This document shows, in pieces, positions 1 to 13,845 of a stretch of 64,000 nucleotides of DNA; position 1 is the first letter of the stretch, and every line of letters begins with the position of its first letter. This DNA comes from Balaenoptera acutorostrata. Taxonomy: Eukaryota; Chordata; Mammalia; Artiodactyla; Balaenopteridae. The stretch lies in contig NC_080081.1 in assembly GCF_949987535.1 (NCBI RefSeq), positions 40,526,428 to 40,590,427 of the forward strand. The letters are read 5' to 3'. The notes beneath the pieces are model-generated. The model searched no databases, had not been told where the DNA came from, and worked only from the letters and a program-made list of their open reading frames with translations. A program made the position numbers and the translations under genes.

Positions 1-465
1 CAACCCTGGCCCTCTCTGAAGCCTGAGCTTCAGCACCCAGCCCTGCACCCATTCCGACAGATGAGTGTCTCAGGCTGGGGAGCACAGGGCAGGAGTGACA
101 ACCTTCTATGCAGGTAACTCTCCATTTTGCCTTCCACAAGCAAGTTGCCGTGATCTCCTCCTAGGCTCCAAAGCTCCTCCTCCATCCAGTCTGATCTCCC
201 TGACAGTGGGCAGACGTCCCTGGGTGCAGGAACATTTCCTCCTTCACACCTCCCTCCCTGTGGTGTAAGCCCCATCTTGATTGCTTCCTTTTCTTTTTTT
301 TTTTTTTTCCTACTCAGTTACAAGGTTTTCTTGTCTTTTCAGAAGTCTGAGGTCTTCTGTCAGTGTTCAGTTGCTGTTCTGTGTGAATCATTCCACTTGT
401 AGATGTATTTTTAATGTTTTGTGGGAGAAGGTGAACTCCATGTCCTACTCCTCCACCATCTTGAC
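1..465 (-). mobile_element. L1 5'UTR fragment, antisense, cut by the left window edge
   Basis: Read on the minus strand, the segment starts near 465 with CAAGATGGTGGAGGAG, a typical L1 5' start with a YY1-type AAGATGG core. It then runs through a 5'UTR similar to that of the L1 at 57027 (shared blocks resemble 'gtggaa..gctcc..cagaac..cactgaac.ctg.cagaa'). The rest of the element would lie left of position 1. ORFs here are 5'UTR reading frames, not genes. The T-run at 295-308 is an A-tract of the L1 in its own orientation. Confidence 0.72.
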
Positions 466-905
466 CCCTACCCCCACAACTGAATTCTATAACCCTGCAA
501 ATAGACTAAAGCATCTATCCAGAGATTTTTCAAAATTTCTTAACATTCTCATGTATATTTCCAACCTCATAGTCTGTTCACCTCAAGATCCAAAAAACCG
601 GGTTTAAAATTGTCTCTGATGGCAAAACCATTGACAGTTCAAGAGTAACTCAAGAAAATGCAAGAATGCTTTAGGAAGAGACATGGTGCACTTTTCATGC
701 ATCTTCTTGTGGATTCCCCCATCCTCCCAAAATTATCACCTGAGAGGTATTTTGTCTAATAGATCAAATTAGGTTATGGAAAACATTAAAGCCATAATGT
801 CATCTGTTTTTAAGAAAAGTTTGTATATATATTCTTCCTTTCCATTTGTCTCATAAGTAACAGTAGCTGGTGAACTAAGACTGTTGATAGTGTTGATATT
901 TGTTA
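466..905. other. Unique AT-rich sequence, no feature seen
   Basis: No open frame with codon structure, no repeat family I recognise, and no RNA gene. It follows the 5' junction of the antisense L1 and precedes the pyrimidine tract. Confidence 0.5.
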
Positions 906-1095
906 TATTCTTTTCCTTCTTCCTCTTCCTCTTCCTTTTCCTCTCCTCCTCCTCATTTGTCTTTTCTTCTTCTCTCTTCTTCTTCTTCTCCCTTCTTCTT
1001 CTTCTTCTTCTTCTTCTTCTTCTTCTTCTTCTTCTTCTTCTTCTTCTTCTTCTTCTTCTTCTTCTTCTTCATTATTATTATTATTATTATTTATT
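906..1095. repeat. Pyrimidine tract with (CTT)n then (ATT)n microsatellite
   Basis: An imperfect C/T tract starts near 906 and leads into an uninterrupted CTT array at 992-1070 (about 26 units), followed directly by an ATT array at 1071-1095. One strand is pure pyrimidine over the CTT part. The poly-Leu and poly-Phe reading frames over this tract are microsatellite artefacts. Confidence 0.97.
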
Positions 1096-3502
1096 AGTCT
1101 TCTAAGTCTATATAGTAGGATTAGAATGCTCTTTTATTTATGCAGTTAGAATCCTGGCAGGTAAAAGTGTTATAAGAAATTTTGAGACACTGGTTACCGT
1201 CACAAAAGTTGCCAACCCTTTGGAATGCAAATTTGCTTTTGGGAAATGGTGGCTATTTTTCCATATAGAGCCCAAGATCTTATAGGAAATGTGGAATAGA
1301 ATCACCAGACATCCTCATATTCAAAGTTAGAGAAACTGATGGGATTTTTGCAACCCTATGCAAAATCTAATGCCAGGAAATGCATAGGAGTACAGTGAAA
1401 TAAAATTTTATTGAAGAACAAATAAGTCTAAGTTGGTGAGTTAGTTTTTAAAATATTTTAAGTAATTTTGGTACAGTATTATTTAAATAAAAATGTTTGA
1501 CTAGTTCTACAACTTGAGCGATGCTGAAAACACCTGCCAGCTTGATGGTATTTGAGTTTTAGGGAAAAGTAATGATACATGTAAGAAATAAGAGAATTCC
1601 AATTTTACAGACTAAGAATAGTTTCCAATAGTTCTGCCCAAGGAAATTGACTAGCTGTGCCATACCTAATAGTAGACAAAACATCCATGAAGGTATGTCA
1701 CTCAACCTCAATACTATGGGATAGGGAAATGAAACAATGGAAGTGGATTTACCAGGCATCAAATGTCTCTCTTCTTGGTGAATTAAGGCAGAATAGACTC
1801 ATTGTAGATTAAATAACTCAATCTAGATTTTTTAGACAATTGAGCTGGGACAGCTTTGATGAGGGAAATACTACATTTCCTGCTAATAAGACAAGTAATG
1901 GCAAATGTGATTATTTGGAAAAACAAGAAATGTGACTATATTTTACCTCAGATTAATGGAGCTAGTCATACCAGCTATATAAAACATCTATCATCTATAT
2001 AAATTGCTGTGCTCTTCTTCTTATCCTGTTGCAGGATCAGAAGTAATAGCATCTATCTCATACTATTGTATACTGTGTAATTATGAAATAAAATTTAAAA
2101 ACTAGAAAAATGATATTTCTATCTTTGATAAGGGAACCTCTTATAATGAGATTATACTTTGGTGCAGAGAGGAATTTGACTTGATCCCTTTGGATATTTC
2201 ATTAACTGCCATCCTTTCCATACACCTCTGTACAAAAATAAATAAATCAACAAATAAAAGATTGAATGGATTCTAATTGTCAGTAGTTTTTTCCTCCAAG
2301 TTTCCATTACAAAGCACCTCAAAGTGAAATGCTAAAACATGTATGGTATTCTTGAATTTGGGGTGCCAATTAGTAAAGTGTGATATTCAATTAAAAGACC
2401 AAATCATTTATTTAATGATATCACTAGATTCTAAATTTAAGCCTGATAGACCATAAAGTACTGGATATGTTTCAAGAAAATATTATATTAACATTACATA
2501 TATGTTTGTGCACATATGTTTATATAGATGCATTACATTTAATAAATATTATTGCTTTGATATGTTGAATAACAATTGTAAAGTGTAAAACCCATTAGTT
2601 TAACACTATTAAACTTTAAACTCAAACAAGTCTGTTGGAGCTCATATATTTTATGAAGTCACAGGTAAAGTTTGCAAGATGGCAATATATGTTTAATGCT
2701 ATAAAATAAAATAGACTGTCAGAGATATTCCAATTAAAGAGTAAAATATAGCATATATAAAAATAAATTTAGACTTTTGTGGACCAAATTTCATTTTTTG
2801 AGAATTAAAATATTATCCAACTTTGACCTAAACTCACATTATTAACTGAAGCTAATTCTCACACTTGACAAAATGTTATGAATATTAATTTTCCACATGT
2901 AAATTGGAAAAAAATCCACTTAAATAACTGTACTATATGTATTGCTAAGGAGAAAACAAGCCATGCATATATTGCTGAAATTAAATATAAATTATATAAA
3001 AATAAAATTCATAGATAAATTAAGGATTTCTTTACTTTAGGCAAACAGAAATTGAAAAATACAAACAAATCTCAAATGAAAGAAGTATGGCACTAGATCA
3101 AGATACTATAAGAGTATAGATGCCAAAAAAAGAGTAAACTGAAAGTCTGTGTATTTAAAAAGTATAGTAATTAGAAAAAATGCATTGCATATCACATATC
3201 ACCAGTCCTTAGCTCAGCAATTAACATATGGTTGATGTACAGTAGATGATGGATGAGTGAATGAGTAAAGCTATTGTAACAAAAGATAACTGAGGTATTT
3301 ATATATGGTAGAAATCAGAGATGACCATGCTCAGAACTATAACAAGGAGAGTTAGATATTTTGTGGGAGAAAATAGAAATAGATAATGACAGAAGTATTA
3401 ATAAAAAAGCTCATTAGGAAATTAGAAGTAAAAAAAAGAAGAGTAAGAAACTAGTGGCATTAGGTGATTAAACATTTTTGAGGGGGTAATAATATGGAAT
3501 GT
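1096..3502. other. Unique AT-rich non-coding sequence
   Basis: No exon, RNA gene or confidently recognised repeat. The composition is very AT-rich, with short ORFs only. A stretch near 3195-3265 vaguely resembles an L2 3' end (ends in gatgagtgaatgag), but it is too diverged to call. Confidence 0.5.
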
Positions 3503-3511
3503 TAGGCATTT
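3503..3511. repeat. Target-site duplication, left copy (taggcattt)
   Basis: Nine bases, taggcattt, are repeated exactly at 3878-3886 and bracket the antisense SINE. Confidence 0.85.
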
Positions 3512-3877
3512 AAAAAAAATAAATTTATTTATTTATTTGTTTGTTTGTTTATTTATTTATTTATTTATGGCTGCGTTGGGTCTTTGTTGTTGCATGCAGG
3601 CTTTCTCTAGTTGCAGTGAGCAGGAGTTACTCTTCATTGCGGTGCACGGGCTTCTCACTGCGGTGGCTTCTCTTGTTGCAGAGCATGGGCTCTAGGTGCA
3701 CAGGCTTCAGTAGTTGCAGCATGCAGGCTCAGTAGTTGTGGCTCATGAGAGCTCAGTAGTTGTGGAGCATGGGCTTAGTTGCTCCTTGGCATGTGGGATC
3801 TTCCCAGACCAGAGCTTGAACCCATGTCCCCTGCATTGGCAGGCATATTCTTAACCACTTTGCCACCAGGGAAGCCC
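3512..3877 (-). mobile_element. CHR-type tRNA-derived SINE, antisense
   Basis: The minus strand begins at 3877 with the gggcttccctgg head. A tRNA-like region with a degenerate B box follows, then the repeated 'ctgagc..ctactgag' body and the end 'gcaacaaagacccaacgcagcc'. It finishes in an (AAAT)n/(AAAC)n tail, seen on the plus strand as tttattta units at 3525-3568. Head, body and tail are those of the cetartiodactyl CHR SINE family. Such SINEs carry an internal pol III promoter and are copied by L1 machinery. The copy is bracketed by taggcattt direct repeats. Confidence 0.92.
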
Positions 3878-3886
3878 TAGGCATTT
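3878..3886. repeat. Target-site duplication, right copy (taggcattt)
   Basis: Exact partner of 3503-3511, on the 5' side of the antisense SINE. Confidence 0.85.
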
Positions 3887-6029
3887 TTAAATGTCCAAGA
3901 AAAAGTTTCCTATGGAGAAGCTGATGTCCAAGGAGAGAGTTGAAAATAAAAATTTATTTGAGCTCAAATATCTTCTAAAATTAATATTTCATGAGTAGTG
4001 CAAAGAAAGCTTTTATTTTTATGTCTGTGCATACTGAAAATAACTGTAATCTGACTTCCTGATACCTCGAAAATTATTGGCTTGGGTTTTGAGGTTTGGC
4101 TTTTAAGATCATGGAATTTGAGGAAAGCATGAAAGAATTCTGAGAGCGAAATATATATAGAGAGAGGAAGAAAATAACAAAGTCAAAGAATTATTTCAAA
4201 GAATATGGAGTGGAAAGACACAAGTTGATTAGTAAGAAGCCAGGAAAGAATGTTTGAAATATACGGTGGGTACTCCATGAATAAACATTGTAAAAAAATT
4301 AAGTTAAATGTACTCTTATTAGACTATCCCACTCAAAACTACACCAACGCCCACTGCCCCCCTCCACACCACCACACACACTTTTTTTAAAAATTTGCTG
4401 CTGCTTCCCTTGCTTAGAGAGGTAAGAGTGAGTAAGATGCTAAGAGTTGCAGTAACCAGCTAGCAACTGTGAGGGACAACACCCACAAGCTCATTACATC
4501 TATTGGAAGGATGGGAGCATATTGGACTATTAGCAGTTTCTTTCAGTTGCAGAATGAACAACAGGGCCACTAATTTGAAAATTAAGCAAATAAATGTTTT
4601 TATGATTTTAGCCAATTTTAATTATGTAGTTCCTGTGTGTAGCCAAATGCTCCAGATAAAATACATAATAATTATATTTGCGTATTATTTGAAATTAAGG
4701 GTTTGTGGGACTCTTATGGAAAAATATCTTGAAAATAGTCTAAAATGCAGTGTTGGGAGGAAGACAACATAAAATAATTTAAAATGAAAAGTATGAAATT
4801 TATCTTAAGGTAATTAAAAACTATTGACAAATTACACATTTAAGTATACATATCCATGAAGTACGTACTTTGAGCCAAGCTCTTCTTTGTTTACTGGACA
4901 TATTGTACCCCACAAGGAGAGAGACAAAAATCAAGTTAAAAAAATGTATATATTTAGGTAGTGATACACAGTGTATAGAAAATATACTTAAATAACATAT
5001 ACACTAACATATTAAAAGAACAAAACACAGCAGTAAAATCAAGTACTGTAGAAAATCAAAAGAAAACCAAAAAAAGTCATCTTTTAAATATCTAGGCATC
5101 ATATGGTTTTAGTAATTTTCAATATTATAGCTGCTATTATAGTGAGCCTTATTTCATTATTATTGCATCAAACATTTGACAGAGTGTTAATACTATTTCA
5201 GACTTTGTATCATTATGCAATTCAATGTTTGAACACACACAATGTCAACATGATACACATCTGTAACTATGGAATACAACAAAACACTTATGCTATGAAT
5301 AATGAGAGCACTGAATTGTGTTTTTCAAAATCACTTACTCAGATCATCGCAAAATATATGCTGTAGATCATACCCATAAATACATTGTTGATATATTAAA
5401 ACACCTAAGAATAATAAACAAAGTAATAAAACTTGACATAAAAGCATTAAGCTTAATAGCAAAAGAATGATTTAAACCATAGTCATTAATCCTTTCATTG
5501 GATATTAAATACGAGAATATTAGCTTATTATTAGTGTTATTCACTTTAGTAATTAATATCAATTTTCTAACTTCATTAACCGCAGTGCTAAAATAAATTG
5601 AATTTTTTACCTTAGAAGTCATCACTCACAATCACAGTAGTAAAAATGAGAATTACAAAAAAGTGATGCAAAATAATATGCATATTTTATTCTCACTTTG
5701 AATAGACTATCATGAACAACCATGAGAAAGTCCAGCTAGCTAATTAACTGTTCTGTAAGAGTAACTAACTTATTTTTTCTTTTGAAATGATAGTAAAAGT
5801 TACCCAAACTGCAAGAAAAGTATGGTAACTACATTTTCCTTACTGATTATCTCAACTAAATGTTGGTCTGTGCCTAGACACTTTTTTTGGGCGCTGGAGG
5901 GGTGTTGCGGGGAGGTAGAAAAGAGCAACCACTGTCAGCGCACCTAAAATAGAGCCACTGACCAGCTGCACACCTTAGGTGAAAGCTTGACAGAATCAGT
6001 AGGGCACACAGATGACTCTAGCCACACTG
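3887..6029. other. Unique AT-rich non-coding sequence
   Basis: No recognised repeat or exon. A small GC-richer patch with several G runs lies at 5889-5925 but does not make a full four-run quadruplex motif. ORFs at 4503-4772 and 5103-5366 have no recognisable domain and sit in AT-rich sequence, so I do not call them genes. Confidence 0.5.
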
Positions 6030-6300
6030 AAATTCTTGAAGGTACTCTTATGCTTGCTTCTCTAAATGATGCTTCCTATGCTAATATTTCTTCCTTCCCT
6101 ATCTGATAATCTCCTATTTGTCTTTCTAGACTCATCTCATAAATCATTTCTATGAGGCTTTCACTAATTTTTAGCTGAGTTAAATATGTCTGCTACTATG
6201 TTTCCACAGCCCTTTGCTCAGACTCTTTTCACTACTCTGTTTATTACCTTACTCTGCTAAACTTACTCTTCCATGCTATGCAATGTAAACTCCTCTTTAC
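6030..6300 (+). mobile_element. Probable L2 LINE fragment
   Basis: Pyrimidine-rich sequence with L2 3'-region character: a 'cttccttccct' block, 'atgaggctttcacta' (compare 'gaggccttccctga'), and 'tttgctcagactc'. Diverged and assigned from memory of the family. Confidence 0.45.
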
Positions 6301-6784
6301 CTAATTTACACCTATGAATCTCCCTGCTCCCCACCAAACAAATGAATTATTCTTTGACTCCACTTCCCCCTGAAGGTGCCTTAACACATATTTCACAGAG
6401 AAATTAGTTGTTGTCTAATAAGAGTACTCTAATTTTCCTGCAATCAGATAAAACAACCTGTCTACACACTGATTCATCCTCTTTTCCCTGCCTTTTGTAA
6501 ATTTGAGGTCCTTTCCTTTGACCTCTATAGAAAGGTCAATCTGTACCTGCACCTCAGATCCACCTACTCTCAGTAACCTATACTATCACTTACTTATTTT
6601 CCTCCTGTGGGAATTCAACTCTGCCTCTTACCTTGATCATTTTTATCATAACTTAAATATGTTCTTTCACAGATACCATTTATGCCAACCACTATGTTCA
6701 CATACATATTTTTTCTCTTTATTAATTGACCTCTGAAGAGTATTCAGTATTTTTCAACATTCCTGTATCTTGAAAGATGCCCTT
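6301..6784. other. Non-coding, possibly further diverged L2
   Basis: Pyrimidine-rich and without confident repeat assignment. The 77-codon ORF at 6503-6736 has no recognisable domain. Confidence 0.4.
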
Positions 6785-8592
<1,808 letters not shown>

Positions 8593-8732
8593 TATAATTT
8601 TATCTCCACATTTCAGACACAATGATATTTTTTAAAGCCTGCTAAATTAACCATGTTAGTCCATACTTAAAATCTTTCTGCTTTCTGTGATCCAGGAGAA
8701 AGTCCAATATTTGTCAACTGGTGTATTCTGCC

Positions 8733-8743
8733 TTGTTTGAGCT
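8733..8743. repeat. Target-site duplication, left copy (ttgtttgagct)
   Basis: Exact 11-base match to 9020-9030, flanking an inserted L1 fragment within L2 sequence. Confidence 0.88.
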
Positions 8744-9019
8744 ATGTTTTTATTTTTGTTTTATTAATCTTGTCTTTTTTTCTAGCTTTATTGAGCTATA
8801 TTTAATATACAAAAAACTCTACATATTTAATGTGTACCTTTTATGGAATTTGGACATATGCATACACTCATGATACAGTCACCACAACCAAGGTAATAAA
8901 CATATCCATCATGTCCAAAAGATTTCTTGTGTTCCCTTTTTTTTTTTCTTGTGTGTGTGTGGTAAGAACACAATATGAGATCTATCCTCTTAACAAGTTT
9001 TTAAGTGTACAACACCGTT
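8744..9019 (-). mobile_element. Old L1M-type 3' end, antisense, inserted in L2
   Basis: A T-rich tail side (8747-8780) is followed by 'tagctttattgagctatatttaatatac', then 'cacatttaa.gtgtac..tttggacatatgcatacac', 'acagtcaccacaaccaagg' and 'catatccatcatg'. This is the classic 3'UTR of ancient mammalian L1M elements in antisense. It is about 276 bp long, severely 5'-truncated, and has a perfect 11-bp target-site duplication. Confidence 0.82.
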
Positions 9020-9030
9020 TTGTTTGAGCT
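9020..9030. repeat. Target-site duplication, right copy (ttgtttgagct)
   Basis: Exact partner of 8733-8743. Confidence 0.88.
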
Positions 9031-9480
9031 TGTCTTATCCTGATCTCTGCAGCTTCATCTTGGACCACTATTCTCCAATTTGTCAGAGCTCTAGTCACAC
9101 TGGACTCTCTCTGTTCATTAAATATACCATGTCTCCTCCTACTACATGTCTAGAACATATCTCTTCTACCTTTTATTCAGTAAATCCCTACTCATCTCAC
9201 ACATATCAATTCAACTGTTTTGCCTTCATGAAAGTTTTTCCTAACTCAGATTACCAAGTCTCTTTAAAAGTTTGTCTCTTCTCTTCATGACTTTTATCAC
9301 CTTTGACATTTTATATTTTTCTGTGTAATCATTTAATTTCTATCTGTTTCTTTATATATACCCTGAACTCCAGGAAGGCATGGAATATATATACCTTTCT
9401 TCTCTTCTTTGCCAAGTGCAAGAGCCAAGCATAGCGTTTGATATATAGTAGGTAATCAATTATATTTGTTGCATGAGTAT

Positions 9481-12479
9481 TATTTTGAAATTTTAAATTT
9501 CTACTTCTTTCTTTCTTCCTCCTTTAAACTCAGAGATGTTGAAATTATTCATCTTTGAATAAACAGTTCCTCACATCTACTAAGAAAAAAAAAACACTTT
9601 TTCATTAAGGTTGGTTGGAAATGTAAGGGGAAGAATATATTAAGGAAATGAGATAGTTATTGTAAATCCTTCAGAAGATATTGTTTCTTATACTTACAAT
9701 GACATCTAATAGAACATCACTGAATTTGAAATAGCTCCTTTTTCCATTTGTTTCTACAAGTGCATTATACTTTGGTTTATTTTCCATTACCATTTTTAAT
9801 TTCTGAAGTAATTTAAATAACTTACATAGGGCTGTTGAGGTGAATAAAAGAAGGAATCACTATACAGAAAGACTCATTTCTGGTATATGACTCTTGTAAA
9901 TAACTCATTTTCAAGCTGACAAATGGTAGAGAAGCAGCATTGCCTTGTGTTCTCCTGAGCCTATTAATTAACACCAATCTCTAATAAAATTTTTATAAAA
10001 ATTGAGGAATTAGTGTATCTAATCTTCAAATTTAAATTCTCTCTTTGAACTTAAAAACAAATGATGATACCTTTGCATGTTTAATAATACAAATTAGAAA
10101 ATAATTGTGATACTATTGTAAACTTTTATTTAATCCCTGAATTAGAAAAAAACAATATAAATACCTCACCATTATAAAATGAGACCTATAATATGCCAGG
10201 TATATACATATTAATATCATGAGAATTGACATTATTCTTAAACTAAAACTATTTAATGTTTGAATTGAGACCTTGAATGTCAACATTTTCTCAGATATTT
10301 GTAAATAATGCTGAGAAAATATTTTGACAGTCTGGACTGAAATGTGTTCATTAGAAACCAGATACTATTCATGATATAAAATATTATTCTCACTGCTTTC
10401 TGTTGCTATTATTCATTCTCTCAAATATAATCTTTATTACAAGTGGAGAATGAACCAACTGCATCATTGCAGTTTGTGTCAGGAAGATAAAAAAATGTTC
10501 CCAATTTGGTGTTCCCCAAGTGTGCATTAGTTGGGCAGAATTAATGGAGCTATCTATCACTTCCAGTTCTCCTCTGTGAGCAGGAAGCAGTAGATGACCC
10601 AGCTGACTCAGCTCAGCTAGTTTGTTATTCATATGCTGACTGCAGTGTCATTATGATAGATGGGCCACAGATGTCTAAGGCTCAGTTGGGCAAAGGTATC
10701 TGAACTACCATGTCAATCTATAGGTGATTTTTGCAGCATAGTTTTTAATTTAAATGGTGTAGTTGGAAAAAATCATGAATTCAAATTGTGGATAGAAATG
10801 AAAATTTCTAGCAGCAAACTCCAAAATGGATTTAGTCACTGTTGTTATAAATGGGAAAAAAATGGGAGAAATAGCCAATAGTTCCAATCAATCTGTGATA
10901 CATAAAAACCAATCAAACAAGCCAGATAGACAGCTAGAGCATAATCAGTACTTGCTGAAAATATCTTGGACCAAATTACTAAGATAAAATTATTAAAAAA
11001 GGACAATTACTTCAAAATCTTAGACTCAGGTTGACTAACATTTCCTAATATATTTGTACCACTGGTGGTTTACTAATTACCAAAAACTTCATATCAAAAA
11101 ATATCACTGACTATGGAAGCTAAATGCCAAAAGTTTGCCTTATACATCTTTTTCCATAATTTCCCAAATTTGAGAAGTTCAATAAATGTGGGAAAATGTT
11201 GAGAAAAAGATTGAACAGATAAAATGATGTGTACTGCTATATTCTTATCCTCCATACCCAATCCAACCCCATAAGAATTATACCATTTTATACCTTTGAA
11301 GTATTTAATTCTTGGGTGTAGGACTTTTTGTCATTTCTTTCCCTTTCCCTAGATTCCATCATTTTTGAATAATGTAGAGATCCAGGCATGTACCATCTTT
11401 GACATGTCAGAATGATTATTTCTAGAGAACTGTCAAGTTATATCAACTTTCATCCTATGTTAAAGTTTGAACTGGAGTATTTAATTCAAGGACTCCCTTT
11501 CTGAATTTGACAGTATGACACTAAGAATCTAGTGATAGATGTGAGATATACACCTGGAATTTGAATGATTTCCTGAATGTTTGGAATCTGAATATAAATG
11601 TTAATAAATTTATTAGTTCTAATACTAAATTAATATAAACATTATTTTGGTGTATAGGGAGTGAATTTTTGAAACTTTTAAAATTGACATTTTCATAAAA
11701 GTATTTTGAATATGTGTGAGATTATTCCTTTAGTCTATGCTAAAAGCAACACACAAATTTATATTCTATATTTTATTGTATTTATTGTTATTTATTTCAA
11801 AATATATTTTAAACAAACCAGGCTGTTTTAGAACTGTTTAAAATATTCTTTTAAACCTCATATTATTTTTAAAAATCTATAGGCGCACCATTTAAAGGTC
11901 CTCTCCCAGGACATAATATATGACAGAAATAAACGTTAAATTCAAAGAACACCCAAACCTAGATCACCTTTGGAAGATGTGGGGCAATAAGAGTAAAAGT
12001 AGCAATTTTTTCATTCAATGATTTTTTTTTTCTTTGAGAAAAAGCTTAACATATTTTTTAAATGATGAATATAGCAACCTAAGCTGACGAACTGGTCAGT
12101 GTATTTCAGAATACTAAAATAGAACATTTGCTAACCAAATTCCAAATACACTATAGAGATATAATAGCTCAGTCTCACAGCATATATTTATGTTGTAATG
12201 ATTAGTTTGCATAATAGATTTTAAAAAATGCTCCATAATGCACCTTGTAGAAAACAGTGAAAAATCTAGGGAAAAAAAAATAAGTAAAATATTATCCTAT
12301 AGAACATTTCCCCAGTACTAAATTTAATGAGAAATATATATAGGTTCCCATATTATATCAGGATTAATTAGGTACATTTTCATGATGCAAAATTTGGATT
12401 TTTAAAACTTTTTTGGGGGGGAACTTAGAAAAAGTAGATAAACCTAAATGTACAGGTTAGCAAATGAATGTAATGAGAA
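9481..12479. other. Unique non-coding sequence
   Basis: Mostly AT-rich with no confidently identified repeat. The block at about 10380-10760 has higher complexity and contains TGACTCA at 10604-10610 inside agctgactcagct, an AP-1/MAF-like site; see findings. No exon or RNA gene recognised. The short ORFs at 10390-10632 and 10660-10881 have no known domain. Confidence 0.5.
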
Positions 12480-12653
12480 TCCATGAAACTACCATTCAAG
12501 TCAAAAAAATAAATATTTCCAGTACTCAGAGGCCCCTATGTGGTTCTCTTCTTGATCACAATAATCCCATATCTTGACTTTTATTGTTATTAATTCTGTG
12601 CTCTTCTCTATAGTTTTATTATCTAATTACACCTGCATGATATATGTATGCAT

Positions 12654-13061
12654 CAGTCAGGGTTCAGTCACAGAACCAGGAGCAAAATGAGATGTATATT
12701 AAGAGTTTTTTTGCAAGAAATTGGCATATGCAATTGTGGGAGATGAATAGGCAAGTCTAAAATCCATAGGGCCGGCCGTGAGGAAGGGCAGGCTGGATGA
12801 ATTTAAGTTGCTAACAACAAGCATAACTTCTTCCTCATCAGGGAAGCCTCAGTTCTGCTGCTTTTAAGGCTGCCCAACTGATTGTCAGGACGTTCAGATT
12901 ATCTAGGACACTCTCCCTTACGTAAAGTCAACAAATTATGGATGCTAACCACATCTACAAAATGCCTTCACAACAATAGCTGGAATAGTGCTTGATTGAA
13001 TAACTGGGGACTATTGCTTGAGCAAGCTGACATATGAAAAGGTCATCACAGCATGTAAGCC
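12654..13061 (-). mobile_element. LTR-like interspersed repeat inserted in the old L1
   Basis: It starts 'cagtcagggttcagtcacagaacc' and ends near 'aaggtcatcaca'. These are the ends of a common mammalian repeat that I associate with MaLR-type LTRs in antisense, though the family assignment is uncertain. The 11-base sequence tatgtatgcat occurs exactly at 12643-12653 and 13062-13072, on either side of the insert. Confidence 0.5.
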
Positions 13062-13400
13062 TATGTATGCATGAATTAGTTTTACCTACTTTTTAACTTT
13101 ATTTAAATTTATTTTTGCAGAATATATTCTTTTCTGTTTACCTACTCCTGCTCAATATTACTCTTCAAAAGTCTGCCATGTTGTTGCTTGTAGTTGTTTT
13201 TCTTTTTTTTTTAGTAAACCATGACACAATTATTTGTTCTATGAATGTATATTTGGGTAATTTTCCATTTGGGATAATCATAAACAATGCTTCTATGAGT
13301 GTTCTTCAATATTAGTATCTTGATACACAAAAGAATACATCTCTGCACCATACATATCTAGAAATGAATCACCAGGTCATAGGGTATGCAGATCTTTTAC

Positions 13401-13845
13401 CTGACACAGTTAAAGAAAAATTACTTTGACACTTGTTACAATACAATTTATCCAGGGACTATTGTAATACGAGTCAAATCTATTGCAGTTAGGAAGAGAG
13501 ATTCAGCTTAACTTCGAAGACAACAAGGACATGGGGTATTGATAGTCAAGGAGTGGAGTGGAGGGGTGAGTGGATGGAAAATTACTAAGAGGAGACATTA
13601 AGCATAAGGGGATTCTAGCTAACCTGACCTAAAAGAATTTGTAATAAAGGCAGACCAGGGATTTAGACATCAAGAGTGGAGGATGACGATCAGATATCAA
13701 GGGTGAGGGATTCTCACTATAATGATTTAGCAGGATTTTTGCTTAAGGCAGGCCAGTTCAAGGCTTAGTCCAGAAGAGGGCTCAGAGGAGCCTGACTAGA
13801 GTTTGGTCAAGGAAAGATTTGTTATCACCAGATAATGCCAAACTC
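13401..13845. mobile_element. Unclassified insert in the old L1
   Basis: About 445 bp of purine-rich sequence separates two L1 phrases that are adjacent in the family ('gggtatgcagatctttta' and 'agataatgccaaact'). I do not recognise the family. Parts such as 'ttgcttaaggcaggccag' and 'gagcctgactagagtttggtcaagga' read like an LTR, but this is a guess. Confidence 0.4.

Larger units (their letters stand above)
8640..9480 (+). mobile_element. L2 LINE 3' region, interrupted by an L1 fragment
   Basis: Typical L2 landmarks: 'ggagaaagtccaa' near 8695; 'catgaaagtttttccta' near 9227; a 'ttttatcac' block; 'aactccaggaaggcatgga' near 9365; and the terminal 'agcatagcgtttgatatatagtaggtaatcaat..tttgttgcatga'. 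The element is split by an insertion at 8744-9019 flanked by an 11-bp duplication. The ORF at 9024-9290 is not a gene. Confidence 0.78.

Noticed and set aside
884..1105. Two ORFs rich in Leu or Phe
   Set aside because: They are readings of the CTT/ATT microsatellite.
5889..5925. G-quadruplex in a small GC-rich patch
   Set aside because: Only three runs of three or more G with a fourth run of two; does not meet the usual rule.
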